Below, in pieces: positions 33,944-46,230 of a DNA stretch of 64,000 bases. Every line of letters starts with the position of its first letter. Within the stretch, counting starts at the first letter, position 1. The stretch lies in assembly GCA_019671005.1 (NCBI GenBank), contig CM033717.1, forward strand, positions 73,143,850 to 73,207,849, written 5' to 3'. Source of the stretch: Hibiscus mutabilis. Its lineage: Eukaryota > Streptophyta > Magnoliopsida > Malvales > Malvaceae. A program made the position numbers and the translations under genes. The notes under the pieces were generated by a model that did not search any database, had not been told where the DNA came from, and worked only from the letters and a program-made list of their open reading frames with translations.

Positions 33944-34184
33944 TGTTATGAATATTTATCTATATAGATGTCTATCATGATAAGAACTTTATCAAGGAGA
34001 TTTAATTACTTTATCATTAGGAATATTATCTTCAGTAATTAGAGTTTAATGTATTATATACTTCTTATGCCTATAAATAAATGATTTGATAAAGGCATTG
34101 TACACAAATCTATATTGAGAATAATACAAATCTTCCTCTTTCTCTTATTCATTGTTCTTGTTATTTGTTATTTTATTTCTAACA
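33944..34184 (+). repeat. 3' LTR of the copia element
   Basis: 241 bp matching the 5' LTR, with an extra TTATTTG-like duplication near its end. Many scattered differences show the insertion is much older than the Athila-like one. Confidence 0.88.
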
Positions 34185-37100
34185 CAATACAATATATAAA
34201 TAAGTAATAAAATTTAAATAGCATGAGGTAAAGGTATTATAATTTATATAAATATATAACATTTTGAAATATAATTACAATTTATAACAATATATGGGTT
34301 ATATTTTGTATTTCGATTTTCGTGTTTTTATATTTCTAGTAGTATTAGTTTCAATCGAAAAAATATCACACTATGCATGATTTTGTATATTAATTATAAC
34401 TGATATGAAAAAAAAATTATATGTATGAGTGTTATTAAAATTTAACTTTATATCTATTTTGATTATCAATCTGATTGTATATTAATTATAACTGTAAACA
34501 ATAATAATTTGTGAATTAAAATGCTCATATTCCACCTAACTAATTAGTTTATATGGATCTCATCGGAGATCCAATACAATGCTATTGGATCTTTTAGAAA
34601 TTAGATCCAATATTTTTTTACAAGTTGTTTTCTTTTACTTTTTTTGGATTTTTTTACTTTTTTAAATTATCATTTATTTAAAATCAACTAGTGATTTTAA
34701 TGAGAAAGGAGATAATATTCATTTTAAGAGATTCGAGTTCGAACACCTATGTGTGTAAGATGAGTATGTCTATCAAAAAGTTAAAAGAAACTATATGAAC
34801 ACTTATGTGTATATTATCATTTTTTTCATATCAGTTTATAATAGTCTCTTAAGCTTATTTAGGAGTATCAAACCAAAGCATTTTCTTAATACGTCTATCG
34901 ACAGTTTTGGTCTTTTATATTTTAAAAAAATCATTTTCTCTTAATTTTCTTTTACCTATTTTGGTCTTGAAATTTTTAAAAAATTTTTAATCAAACTGAA
35001 GCAATTTATGGAAAAAATATATGATATGTTAAGCAAAGGTCAAATATTTTATTTTTCTGTCATGTTTTATATCTTTAATAGTTTATAATTTCTAATAATT
35101 GAAATATATTTATTTATATATTTTAAATTTTATATTCAAATATTTTTTTTATTTTTTTATTTTTTTGTTTTGTTATGAAAAAGATTAAATAACTGAGGTT
35201 AGTATTGATAAAAAGACATTATAATTTATGCCAGCTAAATATATATGTTACTTCTTTGCCAATTGGTTCAATTTGACAAAAAATAAAAATTTAAAGTTAA
35301 ATAAGGTGAAAGGAAAATTAAAAACTCAAATATTTTTTGGAAAAAAATTAAATGCCAAAAAATGTCATTAGGTCTTAATATGTGTGATATAAGTAAATTT
35401 GGACATGCTGATATCTTAATTGTCTCAGTGATTAAGTGGATTGACACCCTTTGTCCGGATTTTGAACCATGTCCCTCATTAATTATAAAAAGATGATACA
35501 TTTGGAGAAAGTAAGTAAAAAATCATATATAATAACTTGATTATTCAATAAAATCATGGCATTGAATCTGATTAGAATTGGTTTGTTCCTAATCATGTTA
35601 GATGTTATGTATTTGTCGGAAATTAAGTGCTTAATTACCAGAAACCTAACACAGACAAAACAAGAGCCATTGTTTGGACGCCAAATATGATTGAAGAATG
35701 AGTTGTTATGACGATGATAGCCAGATTCCCTCTCATAACACTCCATGCATTCTCTTGTCCCTTCCCTTAATTCATTGTTAGTTATAGATAATGATGTTTG
35801 TGGATGTCATGTCTCTTCACCTGATTTTTTTTAAATATTACGATAATTAATAAATATTAAATACAATAATAAAATAAATTGTCAAACTTTAAAAATAATA
35901 TTATTAAAAAAGACGATCTTACGAACCCCAAAATATTACTTCAGATTTGTTGTGGATCTCTTGAGTTTGCTGCAAATTTCGATGCAACCACTGAATAATT
36001 GGAGAGGCAAGCTTGTATGGATCCAGCAAAAAGAAAAATCATGCAAATAATGCTTTGAGTTTAGCCCTACCACACCCTATATTAATTTGGTAGTTGTTGA
36101 CTTTTTATGTGTTAGCTTCTGCAACAGTGTTTACTTTTTTGATAAACGTGTCTTGGAAATTATTTTTGAAATTCAATGTTTAAACTTTAAAACTGTGACT
36201 TAAATTATTATTATTTATCATTATATTTAAATTAACCAGTCAATGATTCGAGAGATAAAAAAGAAAAGATGATAGAAGCAAACACTACCGATGATTTATG
36301 CGCGTACATCGGTCTATTCTAACCACCACATTGTCCAGTTCTCCGCCCTATCTCGACGAGAATAACCGATCATCTCATCATAGCTCCCCTCATCTTTGTA
36401 TCAACTTAAAATGTTATCCACACAAGGGAGTTTCTTTTTTTATAACCAAGTATCTTTATTTGTTTTACGATTCAAGAATAATTTTATTCGAATCAGAATA
36501 GCATTGAAGTAAACTTCATTTAATATTAATACTTTTAAGATTCGAATTTAGTTCAAATGTCGAGGGAGAAACCCAACACTGCTTCTTCCAACCACTCGTT
36601 GGTATGGAGTTTATTTAATGGTATAGGACCAGAAATAGCAAATTTATATAGCCAATGTTGGACTGTGTATAGTAATTAAGAACTTTGGGATGGAAATCCT
36701 CTGGCCCATACTATGCCTTTTTAGTGTCACTACTTTAAAAATTGAGTTTAGAGTTTAGGGTTTAAGGTTAAGAGTTGTAGTTAGGGTTTAGGGAATTAGA
36801 GGTAGAGTATATTTTTTAAGGTGTAGAGTTTAGGGTTTAGGATGTGAAATTTAAAATTAGGATTTAGAATTTAATTCTTTAATATATTCTAATGTAGAGC
36901 ATAAAAAGGGGCATGATTAGAGACAGATGATTTTTGTTCCGTTAATTTTTGTTTTATTTATATGCATGTGTGCGTTGAATTCCACTTTGTCGGTGTAAGG
37001 AAAAGAATCTAATGCCTCCAACCTCCCATGATTAATTTCCTAATCAGCTAAGCTAACTTCCAATGCTACTGTTTTGGCAAAATAATTCTCAAAATTAATT

Positions 37101-37348
37101 TTTCTTACGTCTCACTATTTATGTTATATATTGACTTTTCACGTAATTTTAGTAAAAAAGTTTATATAAAATATGTAGTGTAAAATAATTTGAATGACAA
37201 AGTTGTCTTTAAAAAGTTTACTTTTATTTTTATTAGAAAACTAAAAAATGATAGAAAAATAAATATCTTTAAAAAGTTAAATTTTTTAAAGTGACACTTT
37301 AATTGAGATAATTTTAAAATACAAACGTTACATCTTTACTAAGACAGA
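34185..37348. other. AT-rich intergenic sequence
   Basis: No supportable gene. A less AT-rich patch at 35560-36070 has a minus-strand open stretch (35483-35746) with no family resemblance. A patch at 36280-36450 likewise. At 36735-36880 there are TTTAGGGTTTAAGG words like one arm of the foldback family at 18985 and 27938. Confidence 0.4.
36735..36880 (+). repeat. TTTAGGG-like degenerate repeat, single arm
   Basis: Repeated GTTTAGGGTTTA / TAGAGTTTAGG words. Looks like one arm of the foldback family; no opposite arm seen. Confidence 0.5.

Positions 37349-37386
<38 letters not shown>
37349..37386. repeat. (AT)n microsatellite
   Basis: About 18 AT units ending in ATATGACATC. Confidence 0.95.
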
Positions 37387-37388
<2 letters not shown>

Positions 37389-38039
37389 CATCAGTTCCGA
37401 ATTGATCCGGGGGCCGCAAGTTTTCTGGGTGAAAGCTGCGACCAAGAATTCTATATCGGAAGATTGATGGTGGGATAATCTATGCAACCTATTTTCTCCT
37501 TTATGATCTTGTGTGGACCGTTATGTGCGGCCGATTCCCCGCACTTCTGAATGTTTTAAATTTAATGTCAATAAGACAGCTGGGGTAATCCGAGGCTGGC
37601 AGGTTGTTGGGAGTACTTGGAGATGAATCAAGTTAGACGTTAGCTATTTTCATTCCTTTAGGCCATTTAGGGAGAGCTGGTGACCATTAAAGATTAAACA
37701 AGCAGTGGATTATACCATTAAAGATTAAACAAGCAGTGGATTATGTAATTCTTTTTATTTAATCATTGGTATCCGACTTATTAATCGATTAATCTAAATT
37801 GAGTTTTGCATAGACTCAATATGAGAATGACTTTCTAATTATAGAGTAGAAATAGATTTCTGCATTGCAAGCTTTATTAATTCTTTTATTAAAGAATTGA
37901 ACCACAAACATGAACAAAAACATATTATAGGAGACATTCATTTGATCATTTACATCTGCAAAACGAACGATTATACTACAAAATAGAAGAAGAAAAAACC
38001 CAGAACTCAATATAAATGGCTGCTGCTGCTGCTGGTAGA
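37387..38039. other. Unique sequence and 3' flank of the bHLH gene
   Basis: 37387-37680 is less AT-rich than its surroundings but no coding frame is recognisable. It ends in a 31-bp unit (ACCATTAAAGATTAAACAAG...) repeated twice at 37683-37744. From about 37820 the DNA is probably the 3' UTR of the minus-strand bHLH gene. Confidence 0.4.
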
Positions 38040-38318
38040 CTAGACTCCGTAAAAAGCAGATAAACTGTGAAGCAGACTCAGTTTGGCTTCGAGAAGGAAA
38101 ATATAATCAGCGGTCCTTTTAAACAATGTTTCGGCATTAACCTCAGAACAAGCAGACGGAAGCATCCTTTGCAGCTGCAGAAGCTTCCTTTCAATGGATG
38201 TTCTTACGGATTCACCACCACCACTACCACCAGAAGCAGTGCCATTTCTTCGGGTCTTTCTTCCTCTCATGATCAAAACCTTTCTTCTGAACCGAGGGCA
38301 ACGCTTTGATGATCTCAT
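38040..38318 (-). CDS. Atypical bHLH protein (IBH1/AIF/UPBEAT1/PAR-like)
   Basis: A single-exon frame of 92 residues. After a basic, Arg/Lys-rich N-terminus (MRSSKRCPRFRRKVLIMRGR) and a Gly/Ser-rich linker, residues about 42-88 form a helix-loop-helix: SVRTSIERKLLQLQRMLP, a loop, then ETLFKRTADYIFLLEAKLSL. The loop-helix 2 motif LFxxTADYIxxLExK is typical of plant non-canonical bHLH proteins that lack the DNA-contacting Glu/Arg pattern and act by heterodimerising with other bHLH factors in brassinosteroid, light or ROS-linked growth control. The frame is open 32 codons further upstream (Met at 38414), but that Met would fall at the predicted transcription start, so the Met at 38318 is preferred. 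Exact subgroup is undecided. Confidence 0.82.
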   Translation of the reverse strand: MRSSKRCPRFRRKVLIMRGRKTRRNGTASGGSGGGESVRTSIERKLLQLQRMLPSACSEVNAETLFKRTADYIFLLEAKLSLLHSLSAFYGV

Positions 38319-38436
38319 TTTGCTCACTACAAAAATTATGGAGAAAAGAGAATAGATTGCTGCAAAATGAGAAGTGTTGGGGTTAAGAGAGTGGAGAGAA
38401 GGGAGATGGGTCATCCAAGGTTGAGGGCAGACGTTA

Positions 38437-38444
38437 ATTTATAC
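38437..38444 (-). promoter_or_regulatory. TATA box of the bHLH gene
   Basis: TATAAATT on the minus strand, 118 bp upstream of the chosen start codon, predicts transcription start near 38410 and a ~90-base leader. Upstream, CATGCATG-type RY words occur near 38480-38510. Confidence 0.55.
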
Positions 38445-41115
38445 TGAATAATTATGGCCAAAATACCACCACGTATGTTTCCACCATGCATTATTGGAGG
38501 TGCATGCATTTTATATATACCAAATACGAATTGTATTTGTCTACTTTTTATACGTGTCTTTATATATTTTATCCATCATTTTATGTCGGTTGTATTATCA
38601 ATAAAACAAAACAATCAATAATACATAAGACATAAAATTATTAATGTACATTATACAAAATTATTAGCTATGCATATAAAAGGAACAAAAATTATTTATG
38701 GAACATATAAAGGGGCAATAAAATTTTGTTACTTTTTTATGCTCTATGTATATCCTAACACTAAAAATAGAGTTTATGATTAATGTTTAGAGTTAAGTTT
38801 AGGGTTTAGAGTACAATGTTTATAGTACATGATTTAGTTTTTAAGATTATAGTTTAGAAATTAGAGTAAGAATATATAATTTAATTTTTTTAGTGTTAAA
38901 TCATAAAAATAAATATAAAAAAATTGTTCTATAAAAAATAAAGAAAAGAACAGACGAATTTTGTTGACAAACTACGTGTATTTTATTGAATGTTAATAAA
39001 AAAAATCAGAAAAAATGAGATGGCCTTGTTTTGTTTCAATCAATCACATAACTAACAGAACTATTCCCTTTTCACAGCCTTTAAACGAAGTTCCCAAGTT
39101 TCTTCTCTCTCATGCCCTGCTCTCTGTTCACTTGCCGACATCTCATGACTCATGTTGCTCCTCCGTACTATCTTATCTACTCATATGCATGTTTACCATT
39201 CCTCCACCTAAACCTAACTCATCACAATTTCAACCATGTTGCGTTCTGTTCCAATCCATTACCCTACATGAACAATCTCACATTAATTTCGATAATCGAG
39301 AAACACAATTAAAATATGTGATTTATTTTAATCAAAGTGATGATCTTCGCACAGAGACAGAGTTAAAATCGAACTATGAAGGGTTAAGATAACTAATTTT
39401 AAAAATAACAAGTTTTTAAAAAATAATAAATCATAAAAGTTAAGAGAGTTAAGGTTTAACATCACTAATTTTAAAATTAAAAGGTCTTAAAAACAATTAA
39501 ATCAAGAAAAAAGAGGTCAATGCATAATTTCATTAAATCTAATGGACATGGTCTTAAAAATAATAAATCAAACAATTATAACAAAAAAATAAATTAATTA
39601 CAATGATTTTTAAATTATCAGTTGCCTAAAATGTAATTAAACCATCAAATTGGAGGGGAATCATCCCTCCCACTCACTATGTAGGTCCGTCTTTATATCC
39701 GCTTGAAAATAATAAAAATTTTATCCAACAAGTTAAAATTTATTGATAAAAAAAGAAGAAGACAATAAAAATAATCGATTCATCCTATTTAATATGAGGT
39801 GAAGAGCTGCTAAATATGATATCTAAAACGACGTGAAGAGTAAAAAGAATAAAAAAGAGCCTAGGGTTGAAGAAGATAGACCCCTTCCTTCTCTCGTCTC
39901 ATGTACTATACCTTAGGTATATTATATTACGAGGTCTCACATGATAAATAGAGATCGACATATAAGAGATAAGTAGACTCATGAGATTAAGCTATGTGCT
40001 CAATGTGATGGTTAGGCTAATAATTAATGAGTGGATCCACTTATGAGATAAATTGTGGTTGGTCATTTTAAAGGATTTTTCATGAAAAATATGCTCGGAG
40101 GGGCATTTAAGAAGGTGTATCAAAGAACATGTTTAATTAAATGTGACTTTTTTAATAGTCTAAAAGTAATTATAAGATAGTATCTGTTCATATATATTTT
40201 TAACCCTTTGACAATACACACATCTTGTGAACAAAGCAATTAAACTTGGGTCTCTTAATATGAACATGATCTGCTTTTCTACTGGAACCATTTGTTGAGT
40301 TCGTCTAAAGATGACTTTTTAAGTGAAGAACATAACATAATTCGAATCTTAATAATATCTATAAACTATAGTGAGATTCGTGCATGGGTTTTCAATGATT
40401 ATCAAGGCGAGCCGAGGATTATTATTAGAATCTGATTGTACAACACAGCGGAAATAAAGGGCAGCCACCATTTTTATAAAACGAAGGACTGATCCATCAA
40501 ATTTCAGAGAGTCCATTATTTTGAAGATGTATAGTACATGGGGGCCCCGGTTCTCATGGAATGTGCTTGACTTCTTGCTTTCTCGCTGGAGTTGCCGATA
40601 GCCAAAAGAGAAGTTAGAATTGAAAGTCGAGGGAAAAACATAAATATTTAAAAAATAAAAAATTAAGCGTATAATTTATTTATTTTTGAAATATATATAT
40701 ATATGTGTGTTACAAAAATTGAAAAAAAATAACGGTTAGGGGGCAGAACCCCTCTCGAGGACTTAGTCCCTCCGTCCCGACCAATAGCAGATTGCAGTGC
40801 ATGCATGTAAAAAAGAAAACTATAAACATAACTTAAATGTGAAGGTCGCTTTCTGAAGAGTGGGGGAGATATCCCCATACATGCAAAACAGGCCAACAAG
40901 CACAGCCGAGCGCCGATGCAGATTGACATTGAGATTGGGATGGCGATAGAAATTATGTGTATATGCACGGGGGAAGGAAGAAGAAATGTCATTTTCATTA
41001 AGGGGTCCGGCTTTAAATGCATCACACGTGCATGCCTTGATTGGTACCACTAATGACTTAATATGTGGTTTCAATGTATTATTGCCATCTTTTATATGAA
41101 GTATACACACTAGCA
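38445..41115. other. Intergenic sequence
   Basis: AT-rich with TTTAGGG-like words at 38760-38900. Patches with more even composition (39010-39290 and 40500-41110) contain short open frames on both strands, some overlapping, with no recognisable domain. Around 41020 there is a CACACGTGCATGC motif (G-box plus RY core). No gene called. Confidence 0.35.
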
Positions 41116-41440
41116 TGGGCGTAAATGAGCCTAGTTGAGTTCGAATAGTGCTGAACTCGACTCATTTTGTTAAGAACTCGAGTCAAGTGTTAGTTGAGCT
41201 TTGACCGAATCGAACTTGAGTAGCTCGCGATCTGTCGTGCATACATTTTAGTTTACTTTGATTTTAAAATATTAAAAAATTTAGTATATTATATTTTCGA
41301 GTAGCTCATGAGCTTTTCTAGTCGGGTATTAAATAGCTCGACTTTACTTGTTAAGAACTCAAGCCGAGTTTGAGCTCGAGTCAAATATTGATCGAGCTTT
41401 GACTGAGACAGGCTCAAATAACCCACCACCTCTCTCGTCT
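41116..41440. repeat. GAGCTCGA-type degenerate repeat, two units
   Basis: Two ~185-bp related units share the series AGCTCGACT..., TTGTTAAGAACTC(A/G)AG, TTGAGCTTTGAC, TAGCTCG. This GAGCTCGA/TCGAGCTC-rich sequence is common in plant genomes; origin unknown. Confidence 0.6.
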
Positions 41441-42980
41441 CACTTACATCCCTACATACCAGTATCGAGGACGAAACTAAAATCAAATATTGAAAACCGT
41501 AAATTATTTGAATAACCACTTAAAAGTTTCAAAGAGTTCAACACATTTTTCGGGGCCTTGATCAGAAACATGTGGACACTATAATTGTGTCTTCTAGGCC
41601 CAAAGGCTGCTGCCCCCATTTCATACTAGTCTGTTTTTGTGTTAGCTGATGCTGAAATCTAAAATCAAATTTGTGATGTTGTGAGTACCTACAGGTTGTA
41701 TGCTATTTGGGTAAGGTCTCCAAATAGTGGGGGATCTTAGTCTTTGGATTTGAGGATTTAGTAATAATTATTAAGTCCACAATTATATTAAAAAATTATT
41801 AATTCCACAATTTTATAATTCTTTTATTTTGGATTAGTAATTCCCGATCAATTTTGGATGCCCAGCGGGTTTTGTTTAGAATCTCTAAATTTTTCTAGTA
41901 GTATTACATTATCTGGTGTGAGTAGTGAGTAATTCAATGGTTTAATGATATTTTTGGCCCTTGAACAAGTTAATTTAGTTCCTAAACCTTTTTATTTTTG
42001 TCTCGCGTGACCTTCAAAACCGACTGACGAAAAAAATAACATATCTGTTAATAGGGGTGATACCTCTGAGGGACAGGCGGGGTCATGCTCCCTTCCGATT
42101 TTTTTTTTAAAAAAAATTGAAAAAATTTAAGATTAGATAATGGTAAAATTGCATTTCAGTCCCCTTAAAAGTATATAATTTAGATTGTTGGCTCCATATA
42201 AATTTAAACATTTTTAAATGAACCCCTTCATAAATAATGTTGAGTTCTGCTACTATCTATTAAGATGGCTCAAGTTATTTTTTTCATTTTTCCAGTTTTT
42301 AATAATTTTATAAATTTTAATTTTTTAATGATTTAAATATATTCCTTATTTTACAATTTTTTAATATTATATTATTTTTAAATATTTTTTGAATTTTTAT
42401 GAAAAAAATAAAATAGTTGGTGTCAGTTTAATAAATTTATTACCTTTTCTCATCTGTTCGTTCAATTTGATAAAATTTTAAAGCTCAAAAGATTAAAAAA
42501 AATGAGTTAAAATGGTTTTTTAAATCTAGGTTAATTTAATTGTAAGTTTGTTGATTGCAACATGTTTGGAATCTCTGAAGATTTTTAATTTGTTGGGATG
42601 AGTTTTAGATAATTTATGTATTTTTCAAAATGTTACATTGGATTTTGTAATTTATTCCGTGATTGAAAGTTTCAAATATGGTAAAGTAGAGTGATTTGGT
42701 TTGATGGTGCATTTCAAAAAGAAAAGAAAATTCATATTTTAATGAAATAAAATCTCAATTATAAAATAGTAATCTGAATTAGATTAAATTAAGTTAAAGC
42801 TTAGAAATCCGTTAATTGATCAAGTGGTGAAAAATGTTCATGTTGCCTCATATTATGAGTTTGAATCTCGGCATTGCCGTAAAAGTATAATATCTTTGTG
42901 CTTAGTCGAAAAATAATTAAGTCAAAACTCGGTTTGAACTGATTTGGGTTTATCGAAGCAGACAATAGCCCAATCCTTTA
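41441..42980. other. AT-rich intergenic sequence
   Basis: No gene recognised. At 41950-42500 words such as TTGGCCCTTGAACAAG suggest a decayed foldback element. Around 42830-42890 a GTTTGAATCTC word resembles a pol III B box but without an A box at proper spacing. Confidence 0.35.
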
Positions 42981-43400
42981 CAGATGTAAAAAGCTGACCC
43001 GACCCGAAAACCCGACTAAAACCTGCTCCAGTCAGAATCTGGTTTGACCCGAGGATGTGATGACCCGAAATAGATCTGTAACTGACTGTTGTTGACCCGA
43101 ACCTGAGTTGGACTCGTTATTATAGTATCCAAACCCGACCTGCATCTGACCAAGAACGACCCGAAACCGAATTGGACATGTTACTGTGGACCCGAAACTC
43201 GACCTACACCTGACTGCAACGAACCCGAGACCGGCCTGGCAGACAACCGATATTACCCGACTAAATCGACCTGAGATCCAATTTTACCCGAGCTGTTTTG
43301 AATCCGACCTGTTAATTAACCCAACTTGTTTTGAACCCAACCTGTTGTTGACCTGAACTGATATTGACCTAGCTTGATATTTGCCTTAATCTGACATGTT
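42981..43400. repeat. ACCCGA-rich degenerate satellite-like stretch
   Basis: About 420 bp in which GACCCGA, ACCTG and GTTGACCCGAAC words recur at irregular spacing, decaying rightwards to ACCTGTT words. It is sharply richer in G+C than both flanks. No coding frame. Confidence 0.65.
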
Positions 43401-44279
43401 AATCGAGGAAGTCTATGATTTGATGATTTAATGAATTTAAAGTGTTGATAAATGTAAAGTATTAAATGTTGATAAATGTAAATTATTAATTTTTTTTAAA
43501 TCAATTTAAAGTGTTAAATAATTTGTTGTCATATATACATATATCATCAATTAAAAATATATTAAAAAGGAAAGATTGGATTTAGATATTCATTTAACAC
43601 TACTAAGTTCGAAATTTTGTTAAATTATTCATTTTGAATGACATGTTATATTATGCTTAGTAATAATTCAATATGCATATGCTTTTATTTGTGAAGTTAA
43701 TAAATTATTTGTGAAGATAATAAGAATTAACATACTTATTGTGCTTCTATTTTTACACATAAAAATAGTCATATTTAATTATCTTTTGGGTAAAGTACAC
43801 CATAACTTGAATGAATTTGTCCTTTTTTTTCTTATTAACTTGACCAAATTTATTGATTAACTTGACCAAAATTGGGGAAGATTAGAAACTCTTTGTTGAT
43901 TACTTGATTTGATAAGAAACAAATGTAACTTAAAAAATGAATAAAACAGAAGTTCATTACAACTTTAAAATGTAAATGTATTATAACTTACTAAACTTAC
44001 AAATGTACTGAAATTATGAAGAAATTATGAAATTTAAAATAAGTATTAGATAAAAAATGTACAATCTGCAATTAAGAAACAAGATAGTACTGAATTGATT
44101 ACAACTTAAAATTTTGTTGTGTGAAAATTTAAGCTCTCAGATCTTATAGAAAAAGTTTTACGAGGCTAAATGCCCGACTTTGTTACCAGAAATTTCCTCA
44201 TCGAGCTCTCAAAAGATCTAAATGCTACCATCATGGTTAAATTATGAGTAACTTCTCACCTAAGAAACCAACATAATTT
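43401..44279. other. AT-rich intergenic sequence
   Basis: No gene recognised. A GGGTAAAGTACAC at 43789 matches the terminus of the MULE-like MITEs, but no opposite end was found. Confidence 0.4.
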
Positions 44280-44720
44280 AACCAAGGGCGACTATTTAGA
44301 TAAGAAAAAAAAAGAACTATAACTCAAGCAACAACCAGCAACTAACAGCAGGCAACAATCAGCCCAAAGCAACAGCAGCAACATTAGATCAGTAACCAAG
44401 GGCAACTACTTAGATAAGAAAAAAAGAACTATATGTCAACCAACAATCAGCAACAACCAGCAACCATCAGCAGGCAGCAATCATCCCAAAGCAACAACAG
44501 CAACATTAGATCAGTAACCAAGTGAAACTACTTAGATAAGAAAAAAAGAACTATAAGTAAACCAACAATCAGTATCAACAAGCAACTAGCAGCAGACAAC
44601 AATCAACAAGCAGCAACATTAGATCAGTAACCAAGGGTAACTACTTAGATAAAAAAGAACTATAAGTCAACCAACAATCAGTAACAACCAACAACCTGCA
44701 CAAGCAATTCATAAATGCTA
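44280..44720. repeat. ~117-bp tandem repeat, four copies
   Basis: Units begin AACCAAGGGCAACTACTTAGATAAG near 44280, 44395, 44516 and 44631 (spacings about 115, 121, 115) and continue with CAACAATCAGCAACAACCAGC. On the minus strand this is a T/G-rich, intron-like sequence. The frame is not conserved between units, so it is probably not coding. Confidence 0.8.
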
Positions 44721-44990
44721 GATATAGGACAAAACAACTTAAATTAAGTCCATCTAAAGTTAACTTATACCATAAGCATTAATAGAAACAGTCCATAGAT
44801 ATAGGATAAAACAACTTAAAACATGAATAGAAAAAGTCCAAAGTTAACCAAATGAAGAAAACATGAGTAGAAAAGAAGAATACCTATTTTTACATCACAA
44901 TTCACAACTTAACTGACCCCCTAAGCATTTATGTGCTTGCTTCCTGTGAAGGAACCCTACAAAAGAAAACAGAACAGAGAACATTGATTT

Positions 44991-45350
44991 AATCCTTGTA
45001 CGTGGTAATGTTAAACCAGTTCACGAGGTCCTTTAGAAACCTCCATTGACACCAGTAGCCTCGTACAACGAGATGTCCAACCAATATACTCGGATTAAAC
45101 CAATAGAAGACAAAACAAAGAACATATAACCATAAACCAGGCATTTAAACATGTATGTACAAAGAAAATAGAACAAACAACATATATACAAAGTACAGAG
45201 AACAAAGGTTTAATCCTTGTATGTGGCATTGTTAAACCAGTTCACGAGGTCCTTTAGAAACCTCTTTTGACACCAGTAGCCTCGCAGAATAGGATTTCCA
45301 GCCGATATACTCGGATTAAACCAACAGAAGACAGAACAGAGAACATATAA
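44991..45350. repeat. 221-bp direct duplication
   Basis: AATCCTTGTACGTGG... followed by GTTAAACCAGTTCACGAGG occurs at 44991 and again at 45212, with the same order of later blocks (GACACCAGTAGCCTCG, ATATACTCGGATTAAACC). Confidence 0.8.
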
Positions 45351-46230
45351 CCATAGATCAGTGATCTTAAGTAAACAAAATAGTCAACAAAATAGTGAAC
45401 ATATACAAAATAGTCAACAAAATAGTTAACAAAACCAGTAATCTTAAGTCACAAGATCCTTCAGATTATATACTTACAGGATAAATCGAAGGCATATACT
45501 TACAGAATAAATATAATTGAAGGCATATAATCGAAGGCATATACTTATAGGGACAACCATTGTAGAGATCGAACAAAATTGAGATGAGAGATATAATAAA
45601 GTCAACAAAATTGATGAAATGACTGGGAGATTAGGTTATGCAAAATGAACAAAATGATAAGATCAAAAAATGAACAAGTCTAAGATGAGAAATCTAAAAA
45701 TGAACAAAACGATAACACTAAAACACTGTTATTTTCGCAAATCGCAACCAGAACCCTGAGTCTGAGAGAGAAAAGGCTGGGACTTGGGAGACTGAGGGTC
45801 TGAGAGAGGTACTTGAGAGATTAGTTTAGGTTAAAAACAACAAAAATGAAAAGCTAACACAAACAAAAAATGCAAAAATCGAAAAACAAACTCAGAGTGT
45901 TACTTAACTTACTCAATTTGAATCTCAAATTTTGAGAGATGAGACAGATCAGAGACTAAAACTATGTTATGAACCCTAAATCGCAGCCAAAATCTAGACG
46001 ATAAAGCTTCAAAATGGTGAAAATGGAGAGACCGAGAGATCAAAGATGAAGCTTTAGATCAGATCAAGAGAGATGAATAAGAGAATTTAAAGGGTTTGAG
46101 AGTTTGAAAGTTTGAAAGTCAAGATTCGAAAGAGAAGAAACTAAGATCTGAGATGAGAGTGAGAGAGAAAGGGGCAGAACAGCGTATCCCTTAAAATAAT
46201 ACTAGGTTTTCCCGTTTCTGTATAAAGGGG

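Larger units (their letters stand above)
29117..34184 (+). mobile_element. Degenerate Ty1/copia LTR retrotransposon with short LTRs
   Basis: Two ~240-bp LTRs (29117-29352 and 33944-34184), each TGTTATGAATATTTAT...TTCTAACA, flank 4.6 kb. AAGGGGGAG precedes the 3' LTR as polypurine tract. Interior fragments on the plus strand resemble a copia polyprotein in order: gag-like (about 29600-30700), integrase end (TLIRIKPMSYNKLS-like near 31945), QLPDIFTDLMRVIKSHIPAE (about 32660-32730), and reverse transcriptase pieces (LNIIRTPK near 33480, ETHEELSKHLMKVFEKK near 33520). Much of the catalytic RT is missing and stops are frequent, so it is dead. AATACA lies before the 5' LTR (29111-29116) and one base after the 3' LTR (34186-34191), a possible target-site duplication with an extra C. 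Confidence 0.88.

Noticed and set aside
35483..35746. Minus-strand 87-codon frame with a plausible-looking N-terminus
   Set aside because: A TTAG acceptor-like site was considered, but no exon partner or domain could be found.
40663..41116. Two overlapping minus-strand frames of about 100-120 codons
   Set aside because: They use different frames of the same DNA, are hydrophobic or low-information and have no domain.
42830..42890. Possible tRNA-derived SINE (GTTTGAATCTC)
   Set aside because: Only one box is recognisable; no poly-A tail or target duplication.
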